The position numbers and the translations under genes are program-made. The notes beneath the pieces were generated by a model, which saw only the letters and a list, made by a program, of their open reading frames with translations, made no database searches and had not been told where the DNA came from. Shown one piece after another: positions 36,232 to 48,350 of a stretch of DNA of 64,000 nt (the first letter of the stretch is position 1; every line of letters begins with the position of its first letter). The DNA is from Pelecanus crispus (Eukaryota > Chordata > Aves > Pelecaniformes > Pelecanidae), in NCBI RefSeq assembly GCF_030463565.1, contig NC_134648.1:47492346-47556345 (forward strand), written 5' to 3'.

Positions 36232-39200
36232 TGAATCTTAGGGAACTGCAAAAAGTGGCAATTACTAGGTGGTGTGTGTTAGAGCTAAAGGAGTCAGTCA
36301 TCAAGCAATAGACTAGTTCATTGACACTTTACAGTCCCATTGGGTAATTATTGGGATTAGGCTGAGTACCCAGTTTCCCAGCTATGACTTCATAGGCTGG
36401 GAATCCAGCTCTCCAGTGACATCACAGCTCCAGAAGTCTCCCTTACCAGTTGCCACACTGACTCTACTGTCACTCACTCTACACATAGGTGTGGCACACC
36501 CAGAGCCTTAAATAAGAACAAGAACAAGAGCTTAGAAAGGAAATAAATGCAGGGTAAAGGCAGAGAAGATGAGCAAAGCCCCTTTCCATGCCACATCGCA
36601 TCAGGTCATCATCTTCTGAGAAGAGCAAGGGGCTTGGAGTGGGGAAGCATCCACTTCCCACCCAGACAGGGGCCACGCCAGGTGTGGAACAAAAAGAAGG
36701 CAGCTGGCACCACGGACATGGGAGAAACCCTCTCCTTCCTCCCTCCCGGAGCCTGGCTGTGTGCATCCCTGAGCCAAGGGATGTCCTGGAGGGTGGCATG
36801 GCTGAAGGACATGGAGAGGTCCCAATGCCCCTGGGGAACATCCCCACAGCAGCATCAGGCCAGAACCACCTGCTCCAGAGCTGTGTGAACCAGGCTGATC
36901 TACAGGCAACTCCTGCTGCAGATGAGCAGAGGTGCGGAGCAGGAAAGGTACTTGCAGAAGCCAGGAGTGCAATCTGTGAGCAGATGAAAATGAACCAATG
37001 GCACCAGCTTGCCTTATGCCCACCAGAAGGGACAACGGGATAAGGGGGACAAGCCTTCAAGGCTCCTGGCTGGGCACAGAGCATGGCCAAGGCCACCCCA
37101 GGTGCAGGAGAAAGTGCTGTCTGTGGGGGCCCCTCTCAATGCTTTGGTCTCTTGTTCTATGAGGGGACGGGACTGAAACAGCCCTTGGCTGTCCTCAGCA
37201 CTGCCCCTGGCCTGAGTTACCCCTGCCTTGCTGCCCACTTTCACCAAAGGCAGCGGCCCCTATAGCATGTGCTGCCTACCTTGCTGCTCTCAGTCAGGCT
37301 CTGCTTTCCTGCAAGCTTGGCCATCTCTGAGGGGGCTCTGGAGGGTATGAACATCACTGTCAAAGTCTTTAGGCTACACAAATCACCCAACAGCACCAGT
37401 GGAGCTAAAATGCTATGTGAGAGCAGGTTTGGGGGGTGGGGATAGGCCAGCAGTGCAGGTCTCACCTCTCAGCCTGCAGGCACCATGAGTAGCTAAGGCA
37501 GTGTGGTATCAGCAGCCTGAGCCCTGCCTCATCCCTGCCATCCACAGGCTTCCTGCCAGCCTGCACCCAGGGCTGGCTGTGCCCCCTACACCAGAGGGCT
37601 GGTGCCCTCTCTGGCAGGCCACTGCTGCCACCCATCCTCCCCACTGGGACTGTGCTTCTCCCCAGCGCAGCTTTTGGGAGCCAGATCCAGGCCCAGCAGC
37701 AGGACACCTTCCCCAGCCCAGGGGGGATGCCTGCTTTTCAGGCCAAAGGCACACAAGACGTTTGGCCCAAGGAAGCAGCTGCCCCATTTCAGTTCCCCTG
37801 GCAATGCCGGTGGGGAGGTGCTGTGACCTGCCGTGCCTCCCAGACCACAGAGCTGCTGGAGAGGTTGAGGCAAACCACAGAAAACACCACAGAGGCTGTT
37901 GGCCAGTTCTAGCCCTATGCTTCCTCACCAGGACAGATCCGTCCAAGGCTGACGCATCCCACGGATGCATCCAGGTTGCCCATACAACCAGGGCAGCCTC
38001 TCCTGAGACAGCTCTGGTGCTGCTAAGCAGAGGCTGGGGGGTTGAAGGATATTCTGGCATGCTCCTTTCTTCCCTCACAGTCTGACTCCAGGTTGCCATG
38101 AACTACGGCTGACCTACACCTCACCTGTCCCTGCCCCGGTATCCATATCCTATATGGCACCAGCCCCTTGGCCCCTGCTCAGCTCAAGCCTCCAGCTGGC
38201 TTTGGGGCCACTGCTAGAAACATTATAGCACACCTGTTCTTCAGATGAGGGTTTACAGCCAAGGCTAGCACATCTGGATTGTAAAATAGACATTTGGAAG
38301 TTTATCAACATGTTTCCAAACAGTCTGGGTATGGCAGAGACTCTGTCTCAATGCTTTAGTGGAGGAAGCAGCTGGGCTGGAAGGATGGTTCGGTGCCCTT
38401 CTCACACCCCGTGCAGGCTGGGCCGAGCCCCACACACACACATGCACACACCAGAAACTGAACTGCCTGTTCCTGACACTAGTGGTCCAGGAAGCCGTGT
38501 CAGCAAGGCTTTTGGAGGGAAACAGGGAAGTGAAATCCAGTGCCCTTCCCACCCCAGAACCCGCTGACACAGCTGCACCGAGCCTCACTTCAGCCAAACA
38601 TCTCCCAGAAACACTGCCTGCTCAGAAAATTGGTTGGGAATCTGCACCATATGCGCTGGGGGGGAGAACTGACTCCATCAGCCCAGTCCTGTGCAAAGCT
38701 CAGCCGCCAACAGCCTCCAGGGCTTTCGCTCTCAGCAAAGAGATCAGCAGCAGCATCAAGCTGCCACTAATGGGTTTGTCAGCACCAAGCAGATCTAAAG
38801 GAGGAACGTGGCCCACTGCCCTGAGTTGTTTCACGTGCACAGCCCCTCTCATCATATTAGTTTCTCAGATGTGCAGCTCTCATGCCCGTGCTAACAACGG
38901 ACCTCCCACGCAAGCGTTAGTAACATACTCTGATTTTGGTCTCCTCCCAGTCATCCCTTGCCAACAGAAACACAGCTGATACTTCATGGTGTGAGTGACA
39001 CAGAAGCAAGAGACACAGAAGACCTGTAAAGCTGATGGAGCAGGGGGTAGCTCTGCCCCCAGCGTGCAGGAGAGCTTTGGTAACATGGTGGTGGTTACTT
39101 CTCACAAGATCTTCAGATGGCCTAGCTCTAAGTTCACAGCAGCTGATTAACAATCCTTCCCCTGGTTTGTATCTAGCAAAGCGATTCTAGGTACAAATGT

Positions 39201-39954
39201 GCTCTCCAAAACCGCTCCTCCCCTCATTCTCACCCTGCAGTAGCATGGCTGGCAGCTGGCAGGGTCTCCTCTCATCTTCCATGTTGCCGGTCCACCTGCA
39301 GGTGAAGGCAACATTCCTGTCCTGCAGTACCGACTGCCATGCTATGCTCTCATCACCCCTGAAGGAGAGACCACTCTGCTAACCCAGTGGCTGAGCACTG
39401 TACAAATATCTACAGGAACTGGCAAAGGTGGCACAAAAGGAGACACTTCTTTCAAGCTGGATCAGTCTCTTCACTTCTCTGCAATGCAGTTGACCATACA
39501 TGCGTTTATACCCATTTTACAGCCCTTTGCAGGCTTGGGCGGACCTGGATTCATTCATCAGCTCCACCCAAGTGAATCTCTTCCCTCTCTAACCCACGTG
39601 CTCGCAGTAATACTGAACTATCCTTTTAGAGGCACTAATTCAAAGTGGTTCCAAGCTCAGAGCACTTCAGTGCAGGAGGCTGGGGAGGGACAAGGGTGTG
39701 AAGGTCAGGGGTAACACCAAAACTTCAAATACTCTACCTGCAGCGATGGAGATGCAAATGCATTTCTATAGCACTTTGCACTCAGCCAGATTCTTCATCC
39801 TTATGTATCTGTCTCAAAAGCCTGGTGCTGGGGCTGCAGAGCTCCCAAAAAATCCTGGAAATAAGAGCAACCTGACTTAGGTGAACGCATGGAAGAGCAT
39901 CAGCATAGAAAGACCTGACAACTTCTAAACAGCCCATGACAACACAGGGCACTG

Positions 39955-40075
39955 CCCCTCAGTGCCGATGCTGGGGCCTGAGTTCAGTCCTGGCTCTGAT
40001 GCAGGCTGCTTCTGTGATCTCAGATGAACCATCTAGCTTCAGCCCTCAGGTACAAAGTGGAAAAGAGATCACCCC
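39955..40075 (+). mobile_element. MIR-like SINE
   Basis: GGGGCCTGAGTTCAGTCCTG, GCTCTGATGCAGGCTGCTTC, TGTGATCTCAGATGAACCAT, CTAGCTTCAGCCCTCAGGTA and CAAAGTGGAAAAGAG follow the MIR consensus in order (GGGTTC, CTGGCTCTG, TGTGACCT, CTCAGTTT, AAATGGGG). The copy is old and diverged. Confidence 0.6.
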
Positions 40076-41091
40076 ACACACCCGCTCTGTGTTTGCCCAT
40101 ATCCTTGCTGGGCCCTCTGGCATCAGAGTGAGCCACATTACATAGAACAAAGGGCATAATGTAGGAGAAAATGTCTGAATTAATGTGAGAGCTATATGCA
40201 TGCCACCACTTAAGGAAAACAAGCAGGTTTAGCTGCACCTACCACTGAGCACATATAACGTTGCATTAAGTCCATGCTAGGGCCAAGTTTGTTACTGAGT
40301 ACTTCTGCCATGGGACCTGGAGAATCTGCAAAGGTGCTAGCAGCGATTCAGGATGAGAGGCACTGCTAGACATGACAGGAGAACAGGCTGGAAAATGAGA
40401 GAAAGGGGATTCAAAACATCAGTTGGATCTTAGCAAGCCAATTCCCGCCTTGCATCTGGATGTGCCAGTGGGCCCATCTGCCCAGACCATCCCAGACGGA
40501 GGCAACGTAGCTTTGCATTTCTCAGTAAATTGAGCTGGTCACCTCTAAGCTTCCAGGGTCACTGGGTCTGCTGTCTCTTCCTCCCTCCTGGAGCATAAAT
40601 CTGACCCCCACCCCAGGCCCTTCCTCCCTGAGGCAGGCAGGTCTTGCTCATGACGGCCAGTGCTTTGTTCAGCGGCTGAGCCAACACTTCCTCCCGAGGG
40701 AGAGCGTAACTCTGCAGAGGCAAAGGTCAAGTGTGCTCTTCCCAAAGCCCAGGATTTGCCTTTGCCACTTAATCCAGGCTGAGATCTCACAGCCAACATA
40801 AAATTTCTCCTGAGGCTGGGAGCACAGCCTTTGTGGGCAGAGAAATAAGCACGCCTGGGGCACAGGTACAAGGGGAGAGACTGAATATCTGCCCTTCACC
40901 ACAAGCCTTCAGGGCACCAACAAGGAGCGGCGAAGGGCCCCATCACTCTGGTTTCGCAGTGGAGGTGAGGAGGAAACAGGCTCCTACTGTCCTCGCCTCA
41001 GCCAGCCATGAGCCTCCCAGCCATGGCCAAGCAAGCAGGTGGTGCTGGCAGTGGAGAGCATCTCCTGGTGCTCTCCCACACAATTACAAAC

Positions 41092-41240
41092 TGCTCGAGG
41101 TGGGATGTGACCTCTGGAGATGGTCCCATCCAGCCCCCTACTCAGGCCAGGATGCTCAGGGCTGCGTCTGGTTGGGTTTTTTATCCCCTCCGAGGATGTA
41201 GGCTTCGCAGCCTCCCTGGGCAGCCTGCTCCAGCGTCATT
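41092..41240 (-). mobile_element. CR1 3'-region fragment
   Basis: The plus strand reads TGTGACCTCTGGAGATGGTC, CCATCCAGCCCCCTACTCAG, TGCTCAGGGCTGCGTCTGGT, TGGGTTTTTTATCCCCTCCG, AGGATGTAGGCTTCGCAGCC and TCCCTGGGCAGCCTGCTCCA. This is the reverse complement of the well-known CR1 3' end (…GGTTGCTCAGGGC…, …CAAGGATGGAGACTCCACAGCCTC…). The fragment is 5'-truncated, as most CR1 copies are. Confidence 0.8.
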
Positions 41241-42767
41241 TACTCTGATCTGACCTCTAACACAGGTGGCCATCGGACAACTTTGCTGCAATGGGTTTGG
41301 TCACTACCAGAGGAGCTGAGACATGACACCCATGGACCTGCACCATGCTCTTGGCTGCACCTCCTGGCTCCAGTCCCCAAGGGGCTCACTCAATCCCCAA
41401 GTTACAGGGCCATGTTCAAGAGGCTAAGTGCAGAGCAAAATGGCAGTGTCCCCCTCACTCGCACTGACCATGCAAACACAGAGATAGCAGATCCAGCCCT
41501 TGTCGTTTCCCTCCATTTCTTGCTTTCTGTTCAAAGCAACTGAAGAAGCAGGGAGGGGCGGGGCAGGGGACATCATTTGTCAGGAAGACTTTCTTCTTTC
41601 AGATTCGATCACCTCTGAGATTGATGAGGATTAACCCTCCGGCCCCTCCGTAAACACCAGACTCCCCCACAGCCATCCCCCCTGCCAGCCCCGTAGTCAG
41701 CACAGATCCACGAGGATCCCAGGCCCACAAGCCTGTTTTCACAGATCTGTGCCATTTTACCTCCCAGTGCTTTTCTGGTTCTCATTATCTCTGTGGAGCT
41801 GATGACACTTAGACATTTCATCTCCCCGGAGGCTTATTCTGGCACTTTAAGCTTGATTTATGCAACACAGTCGTGGCCGTCCTGATCATCCAGGCGCACC
41901 TCTGGCTTGTTAACACCCTGGCTGGCTGAGGACCCTTCCCCTCCTGCTAGCAGATCCAAACCAGGCTGAACCTCTGCACCCACCTTGGCAGCTTTCTCCT
42001 CCTATCCCTTTCCCTCTCATTCATTGCTGGTCATTAATCACAGCAGCCTCTTTCCATGGGGGACCTGCCTCCACAGACCCGGACCTGCCCCTGCAGCTGC
42101 CAGGCGAAATCCCAGGGGCAGGCACTGAGCAAGGGCAAACCCAATTAGCAGTTGTCGGGTAATGTTACCAATAACCTTAGCCTGGTCATTAACCCCAGCT
42201 GCTCGGAGGGCATCACCAGCTCGGGGTTCCTCCCCAGCCCAGCAGGATGCTTCTGGCAGGGGAAGCAGCCTCTTCCCCGGCCTCATGTCTTCTGCTCTTG
42301 TTAGAAACCAGTTCAGAAACACAACAGGCTAGGATCTAAACAGCTCTTAACACTTATCACTGCCTGTCCCCAGAGGCAAATCCAAATCCAAAGTACGGCT
42401 ACAACACATGTATATCTGTTCACAGCACCTCATTGGAGGAATTAAAGAGTCACAATGATACCGTACTCAAGACACGATGACAACTGCTTCCATCAAGCCA
42501 AACAAGACCGAGGCCAAGGCTGGTCCAGCCTACTAAATGGTGCTAGAGCTTCAGGCTGGGCATGGTACCAAACATTACAGTGGAGCCCCTCTACGTGGCC
42601 CCTACACATCTTTGCATTTGCAGGCCTGGCGACCTTTCCAAGCTTCTCTCCACCATCCTGCTATTCCTTTTCAGGCTGTTTCTTGCTCCTTGTCCACACT
42701 GCCTGCACAAGCTATTTTGCAGGGAAGGGTCGTCTCTCATGAGCTGTCTGCTTCGTACCTGATGCAA

Positions 42768-42793
42768 GGGGGCGGGGGGGGGGGGGGGGGGGG
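42768..42793 (+). repeat. Poly-G tract (20 consecutive G, 26 bases with one C)
   Basis: GGGGG, one C, then twenty G. The tract is intergenic. Homopolymer G of this length can form G-quadruplexes and is a common sequencing and assembly error site. Confidence 0.95.
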
Positions 42794-45700
42794 AACTGCC
42801 TCTGCAAGGCAAACCTTGCACCTCTGTGTTGTACTTGGATGCATCTGTCTCGCTTGTGTTATGGGAAGGGCCTGTCCTCTGTCCAAGTCAACAACTGCTG
42901 TCACCTGGAGAGGAAAGGCAACAGCACTGAACACCATAACCTGCATACCCTGCACATTCCCTCTGAGACCTTTGCAGCGCTCACATCCAGCCAGGCCTGC
43001 CGGGAAGGAGGATCGAACGAGGGCAGCTGGACAGGAGCCCTGCAAGCCAGCCAGGCCTCCACATACTGGCCACAGAATTTGCTTCTGAAGCCACTAACAA
43101 ATGAGGTGAAGGAAAAGTCTGGAACGGGGACCAAGTCTGGTCATGGTTTGAGTCCTGACTCCAGAGCAGCTGGTGCAGCCTGGCGGGTGATACACAACTC
43201 AGCTGTCCCGAACACCCTTGCTGAGCTGAAACTTCCTCCAGCATGGGCCAAACGCACCCTTCCACCTCCTTGAATTCCAGCAGTCTGGTAAAATTAGAGG
43301 TAAGGAAAGGACCCTCTGCTGCCCTCCCACAGCAGACTTTATGCATCCAGGGTGAAAGAGGGGGTGGAGTCAAGAGAGCAGCTGCCCAAAGTGGCTTGCA
43401 GTGATTCACCACAACTGAACACCCCCCCACTCAAACTTACAGGCTCCAAGACCCCATCAACATGTCGTCTAGAGCACAAGCATTCCTCAGCTTTTGCCAT
43501 GCTATGAGGTCCTCTCATAACATGGGTGCCACTTCCTACTCTGCTTGTGGAGCTGGGGCAGGCTCTCTTCCAGCTGGATGCCATCCAAAGCCTCCACCAA
43601 GGTCCAGAGAAGGGAGCAGGAGGTGCTTGGAGGGATGGGAGAAAGGACACAGAGGCCAAGGCTCAGGGGTTAGGTGGCACTTCAAGGACCCAACACCTGT
43701 GGGTGTTGGGGTGAGAGGTACCATGGGGTCAGACCTTTCTATTGCTACAGCTTCGGAGATTTCCCTCTTTCCATCTGCCTTCCCACCATCTGCTGAGGCG
43801 ACTGCAGGGGAGAGCAGGTTTGCAAGGGTCACTCTTGGGCCAAAGCAGATGGAAAGGACCTGCTGTGAGCATTTTACTAGAGATGGGCCAGACAGCTGCA
43901 ACATGCCCCCTGGCTCCCCAGCCCTGCCGACAGCTCACTGGATCATCCGGCACACGGAGAGTACCAGGGCCATAGGAGCTGGCTCACAACCGCACACACT
44001 ACCCCGGAGGCTCGCTTGCAATGACGAAGGGTCTACAGCTGGACAAAGGAGTAAATTAAGAAGCTGTTTAAGTCCTTCATCAGTGGCCTGAAGAAACAGA
44101 TGCTGCCAGGAGCTGGTGGTCTCTCCCCCTCCTGGCAACCATCTTTCTGGTCAGAGGTGGTTTTTCACAGCGCTCCCTGAGGTGGAGAACCAGCAGCACC
44201 TCTGTTTGCTACAGAGCTCCGGGGCCTTCTCCTCCCCCGGCGCCTTTGAACCCGCTCCAGACGTCTCAGCCCTGCAGGCCTCCAAACCTGGCCTGCTGCG
44301 GACCTAATTAACTCCCTTGTTCATTTATGGTCTTTTGTCACTAAAGCAAGTAATTGGTGGACAGAGGCAACAGATCCTCATGTGTGCTCACATGGAATCG
44401 ACTGCTCCCTTTGGTCTGCTGGTGAAGCCCTCTCCTGCTCGCCAAGGGTGCCCGCAGTCCCCCTCTGCGGCCAACCTCTCCAGGATCTGCTAAGGAGAGC
44501 ACACCACCTCCCTGTCTCCAGCACGCTCCCTCAGTACCTTTGCAGCCATCAGAAAATACCAGAGTCTTCTCAGGGCATGACACCGTTGAATTCAAGCAAA
44601 AATTTTGTCCGGACAGTGGACCGCACTCTAACCCCATCTCCCTTGCTAGCACTGAGGCACCCCTCGGGGTTTCTCATCACTCCCTTTTGTTCACACGTTT
44701 GCTCACGCATGCTCAGAAGCCTCCAGCTCAGGGGGCAGGCACAGACACCAGGCCTGGCAATGATGCCGCCACACTAGTTTCTCCCCCTGTTCGTACCCGC
44801 TCAGGTTTGCACACAGCCGGATGGATTTAAGAGGAACATGACCCCACTGCTCCTTTACCCACCAGCTCCCCATGTTCTCTTTTACCCCTGGCACCACAAG
44901 GATGGAGAGCGGCAGGGCCCTTTCACAGGGGGATGCCTGGGCAGGATTATCTCAGGACTCCTGGACCAAACAGGCAGCTCCTCAGCCTTTGGAAACATCC
45001 CTTGCCTTTGTTCCTTGGCCTTCTAGGATTGGGGGAAGGGATCCCAATGAACATGTTTGTGCTGTTCTTCTTAATAGGGTGTTGTGTAACACAGAGGGAA
45101 GTGACTACACCGGGGACCCCAGCTGAGAACAGAGACTTTAATCCTGCTGCCCAGGGAAAACTTGGAAAAAATACCTACATCTGTTCTGTTGCATTAGGCT
45201 CATGGCTCAGAGGCTGACAGCTGACCCTGGCTGCTCATGATGCCAAGGTACGGCCCCTGCCAAACAGTGCCAGGGTAAAGTACCATGACTGATTTAGAAA
45301 GGCAAAAGGCAGACAGGGAAAACTGGGGAGGGAGCTCTCCCTGTGCAGGTTCCTGGAGAAGGGAAAGGCCAAGCCAGACTGCATCAGGGCACTTTGTCTT
45401 TGCCACTGCCACATTGGCAAACAGAGCGGAGAAGGAGCGATAGTGCAAGAGAACAGGGCAGGGGATGAGATGCAGGGAGAGGGATGAAGGTCAGGAGGCA
45501 GAGAAGAAGCCACAGCTGCATCCACCTCTCCATGGGCTCACCAAGGATGGGCTTCAGGAGACAACCCTCCTCCTCATCGAACCTGCACTAGGCTGTGGCC
45601 ATGGAGGAAAAAAGGTGCTCTTGTATCTACAAGCAGGGTTGATGGCTCAAGAAGGGTACGGGGCAGATGTTGGCATCTCAGAGCAGCGTGCGTGCTCTCT

Positions 45701-48118
45701 GCTGTGAGTCTGCCAGCTCTAGGACGTGTAAGAACACAGGTGTGGGGCTCCCTGACCCAGCACCACAGCACAGCTCCCTTCCAGGATCAGGCTTTGTCAT
45801 CACCTCACATCCATCCAACAGCTCAGAGAAGAGTATAAAGGAAATTAGCTACCCAGGGAACAGAACAACACTACCAAAATTTGGCTAATAGCAGACACCT
45901 AGATGCTCTGGAAACATGTCAAAGACTTCTCACCATATTTGGCAAGGCTCTACATTGATACACCCACTGGGAACATGGTAGGTACTGCACTGGGACCACA
46001 GGGCACGAGGGAGAGCCCCTTCTCTGTGCAGCCCCTCTTACAGGCACAGCAGGATGCTGAGGGCAGCCCTCCCCTAGATGGGAGAGGGTTTCTGGAAAGC
46101 CATTAACATCCAGGTCTGTGAAGGATCTGCCTGTTCCTTATTCAAGTATTAAATTGGCTCAACCCTAATTAGCATGACATCTATGACAGGATTAAAGCAG
46201 ATTCTGCCTTCCTCTTCCTGCCTAGGGCTACCAGCTGCCAAGCACTCCTCCAGGTCAGCATCCTGCACAGGACAGTGGCTAGCTTCAAGAGAAACAGAAA
46301 GCAAGCTCCTTTCTAACTCCTGTCCATCAGAGGCATGCTTTGGCCCTGAAGCAGGAAGGTCTGTTTGCTTTAAATCTTATTTAACCATGGATGTTTTCAT
46401 TATCCACATCCATGTCACACTCTTTTATCCGCCCTTAGGAGGACAGGGAGGAAAGCTCTTGCTTTCCTCAGCCCATCTGTGGAGCAGACAGCTTTGATTA
46501 GCCACGTGCCTGTTGCCTTTCAATCCCTGCTGGCTGCCGCTTTGACCTTGTTTGACAAGACAAAAGGATCAGGAGGAGCTGTGTGTTTCCTCTGTACCCT
46601 TCAGCCTTTTATGAACTTCTGCTTCAACACCACAACCTTGTATTGGATTCCGGTCCTCTATCTCTCTCCACAGACTACTTCTTCACACAATCCTAAACCT
46701 CCAGCGCTGAACTGAGCACTTGAGGAGCAAGGATCCTGCTGAGAAACACAGCCAGAGAGATGCCTACAGATCTGTAAGCATTTCTGCACTAGAATCTGAA
46801 GATGCCTCTTGGATCCAACCCCACCAGTCCCACAAGTCTTTACTATCCTCCCTCTGCTGTTGCTGTTTGACCTGGTGCCTTTCCCTCCGCTCCTTACACT
46901 GCCTGGGAGCAGATCCGTCAAGGTCAGAGCCTGAGCCTGCATGGCAGCACCAACACCTCACTAATGTGTTTGGTATGCGGCTCCTTTGAAACTCTGCCAC
47001 CTTGCACTTAAATTGCAGCTCAGCCCTGCTCAGGAGGAACCGGAGGGGCTGAGGCACAGCAGAGCCAACTCCTAGAAAGATGTTCCCAGAGCACCTTCCA
47101 AAGCCACTTCCAACAAGGCACTGTCACCTCTAACTGCAAAGTGCGAGGTCAGCTGGGCCAAGCCAGCTCTACCCAAAAACATCCCGATGCAGAGAGTGTC
47201 CAAGGCAGGCACTGCCTGTGCAGGGACCGCTTCAGGACAGTTGCCCGCTGAGGGTGGTAACAGGGTCCTTTTTGCCTCCTGTCCCTGGAGCTGCTATACT
47301 GCTCCAGTCACCTACTGCAACTCATCCAAACTCATGTCAACTTCCACTCCCCCAGGCTCTCTGGAAAGGCTAGTGGTGCCTGCAGATAATAAAACCAGTC
47401 CATTTAGTTATAATGAGCCCTAAAAAGAGAATATCAGCTCTCTCTGTGCATAAGCTCAATTCTGCTTTCCTGGTCCATGCATTAAAAATCCCTCTCCCCT
47501 GGCAAACCGATGACTAATCTGTGCCTCAAAGCCTGAGGGAATACTTCTAATCTGGTTAGCATTACTGCTGTTGTTTATTCATATTAAGCACATTATTCTT
47601 ACTAAGCTATTTGTCCTGAGTCTCCTGAGAGAGAGTGCTGCAGGTTAACCATACATATGTAAATCCAACTTCCTTTCATGCATTTTAATTGTGATGCCTG
47701 ATGGAAAACAAAAGGGCAAGGGGGAGCAGTGCAACAGGGACTTGTGCCCAACCAGGGGATGCTTCCTAGACGCTCACTTCTCACACGCTCCAGTTTGGGG
47801 GTTAGAAGCACAGCAAGAGAATCTGCCAGCCAACTCGTTTGCTAGACTAAGAGGCCTGCTGAACAACAAAAAAAACCCAAACCAAACCCAGACACCAGTA
47901 ACCTGCAGGGTTTCAAGAGAGCTGCAGTTGGCCACTCTTAAGCCTGACCAGCTGAAGTTGACTATCCGCCCCCTCTGGTGGCCAACCAGCTATAGGCACC
48001 TTCTGCCGGCAGAATTGGGCTGCCTCATTGCTACCTGCCCCTGCGCCCAGGCACCTTGAGCACCCCTGAGCCCGGGGCAACATGGCTAGGCTCAGAGGAC
48101 TGTCGGGCAGCGGACTTA

Positions 48119-48205
48119 CAGAATCGTTTAGGTTGGAAAAGACCTTTAAGATCATCCAGTCCAACCATTAACCTAACACTACCAAGTTCAGCACTAAACC
48201 AATTA
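48119..48205 (-). mobile_element. CR1 3' tail
   Basis: The plus strand starts with CAGAATCGTTTAGGTTGGAA, AAGACCTTTAAGATCATCCA, GTCCAACCATTAACCTAACA and CTACCAAGTTCAGCACTAAA. This is the typical reversed avian CR1 3' end with its ATTCTG/AACGATTCT-type tail. It is a short 5'-truncated insertion. Confidence 0.88.
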
Positions 48206-48278
48206 AGGGTAGAGTAATAATTAATTTCATGTTTCCTGGCGTGGTGGATGGATTATTTTTTAATGAAGGTAAAACTAG

Positions 48279-48350
48279 GAATCCTTAAGGTTGGAAAGGA
48301 CCTCTAAGATCATCAGTCCAACCATCAACCCAACACCACCACTTCAGAGC
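48279..48350 (-). mobile_element. Second CR1 3' tail
   Basis: GGAATCCTTAAGGTTGGAAA, GGACCTCTAAGATCATCAGT, CCAACCATCAACCCAACACC is again a reversed CR1 end, about 75 bases after the preceding copy and in the same orientation. It is slightly more diverged, so it is a separate insertion or a local duplication. Confidence 0.82.

Noticed and set aside
36479..37096. 205-codon minus-strand frame
   Set aside because: Opposite-strand frames of similar length cover the same bases and none has a recognisable motif; taken as chance.
38431..38452. CA-rich run
   Set aside because: Only about eight to ten CA units with interruptions; too short to be notable.
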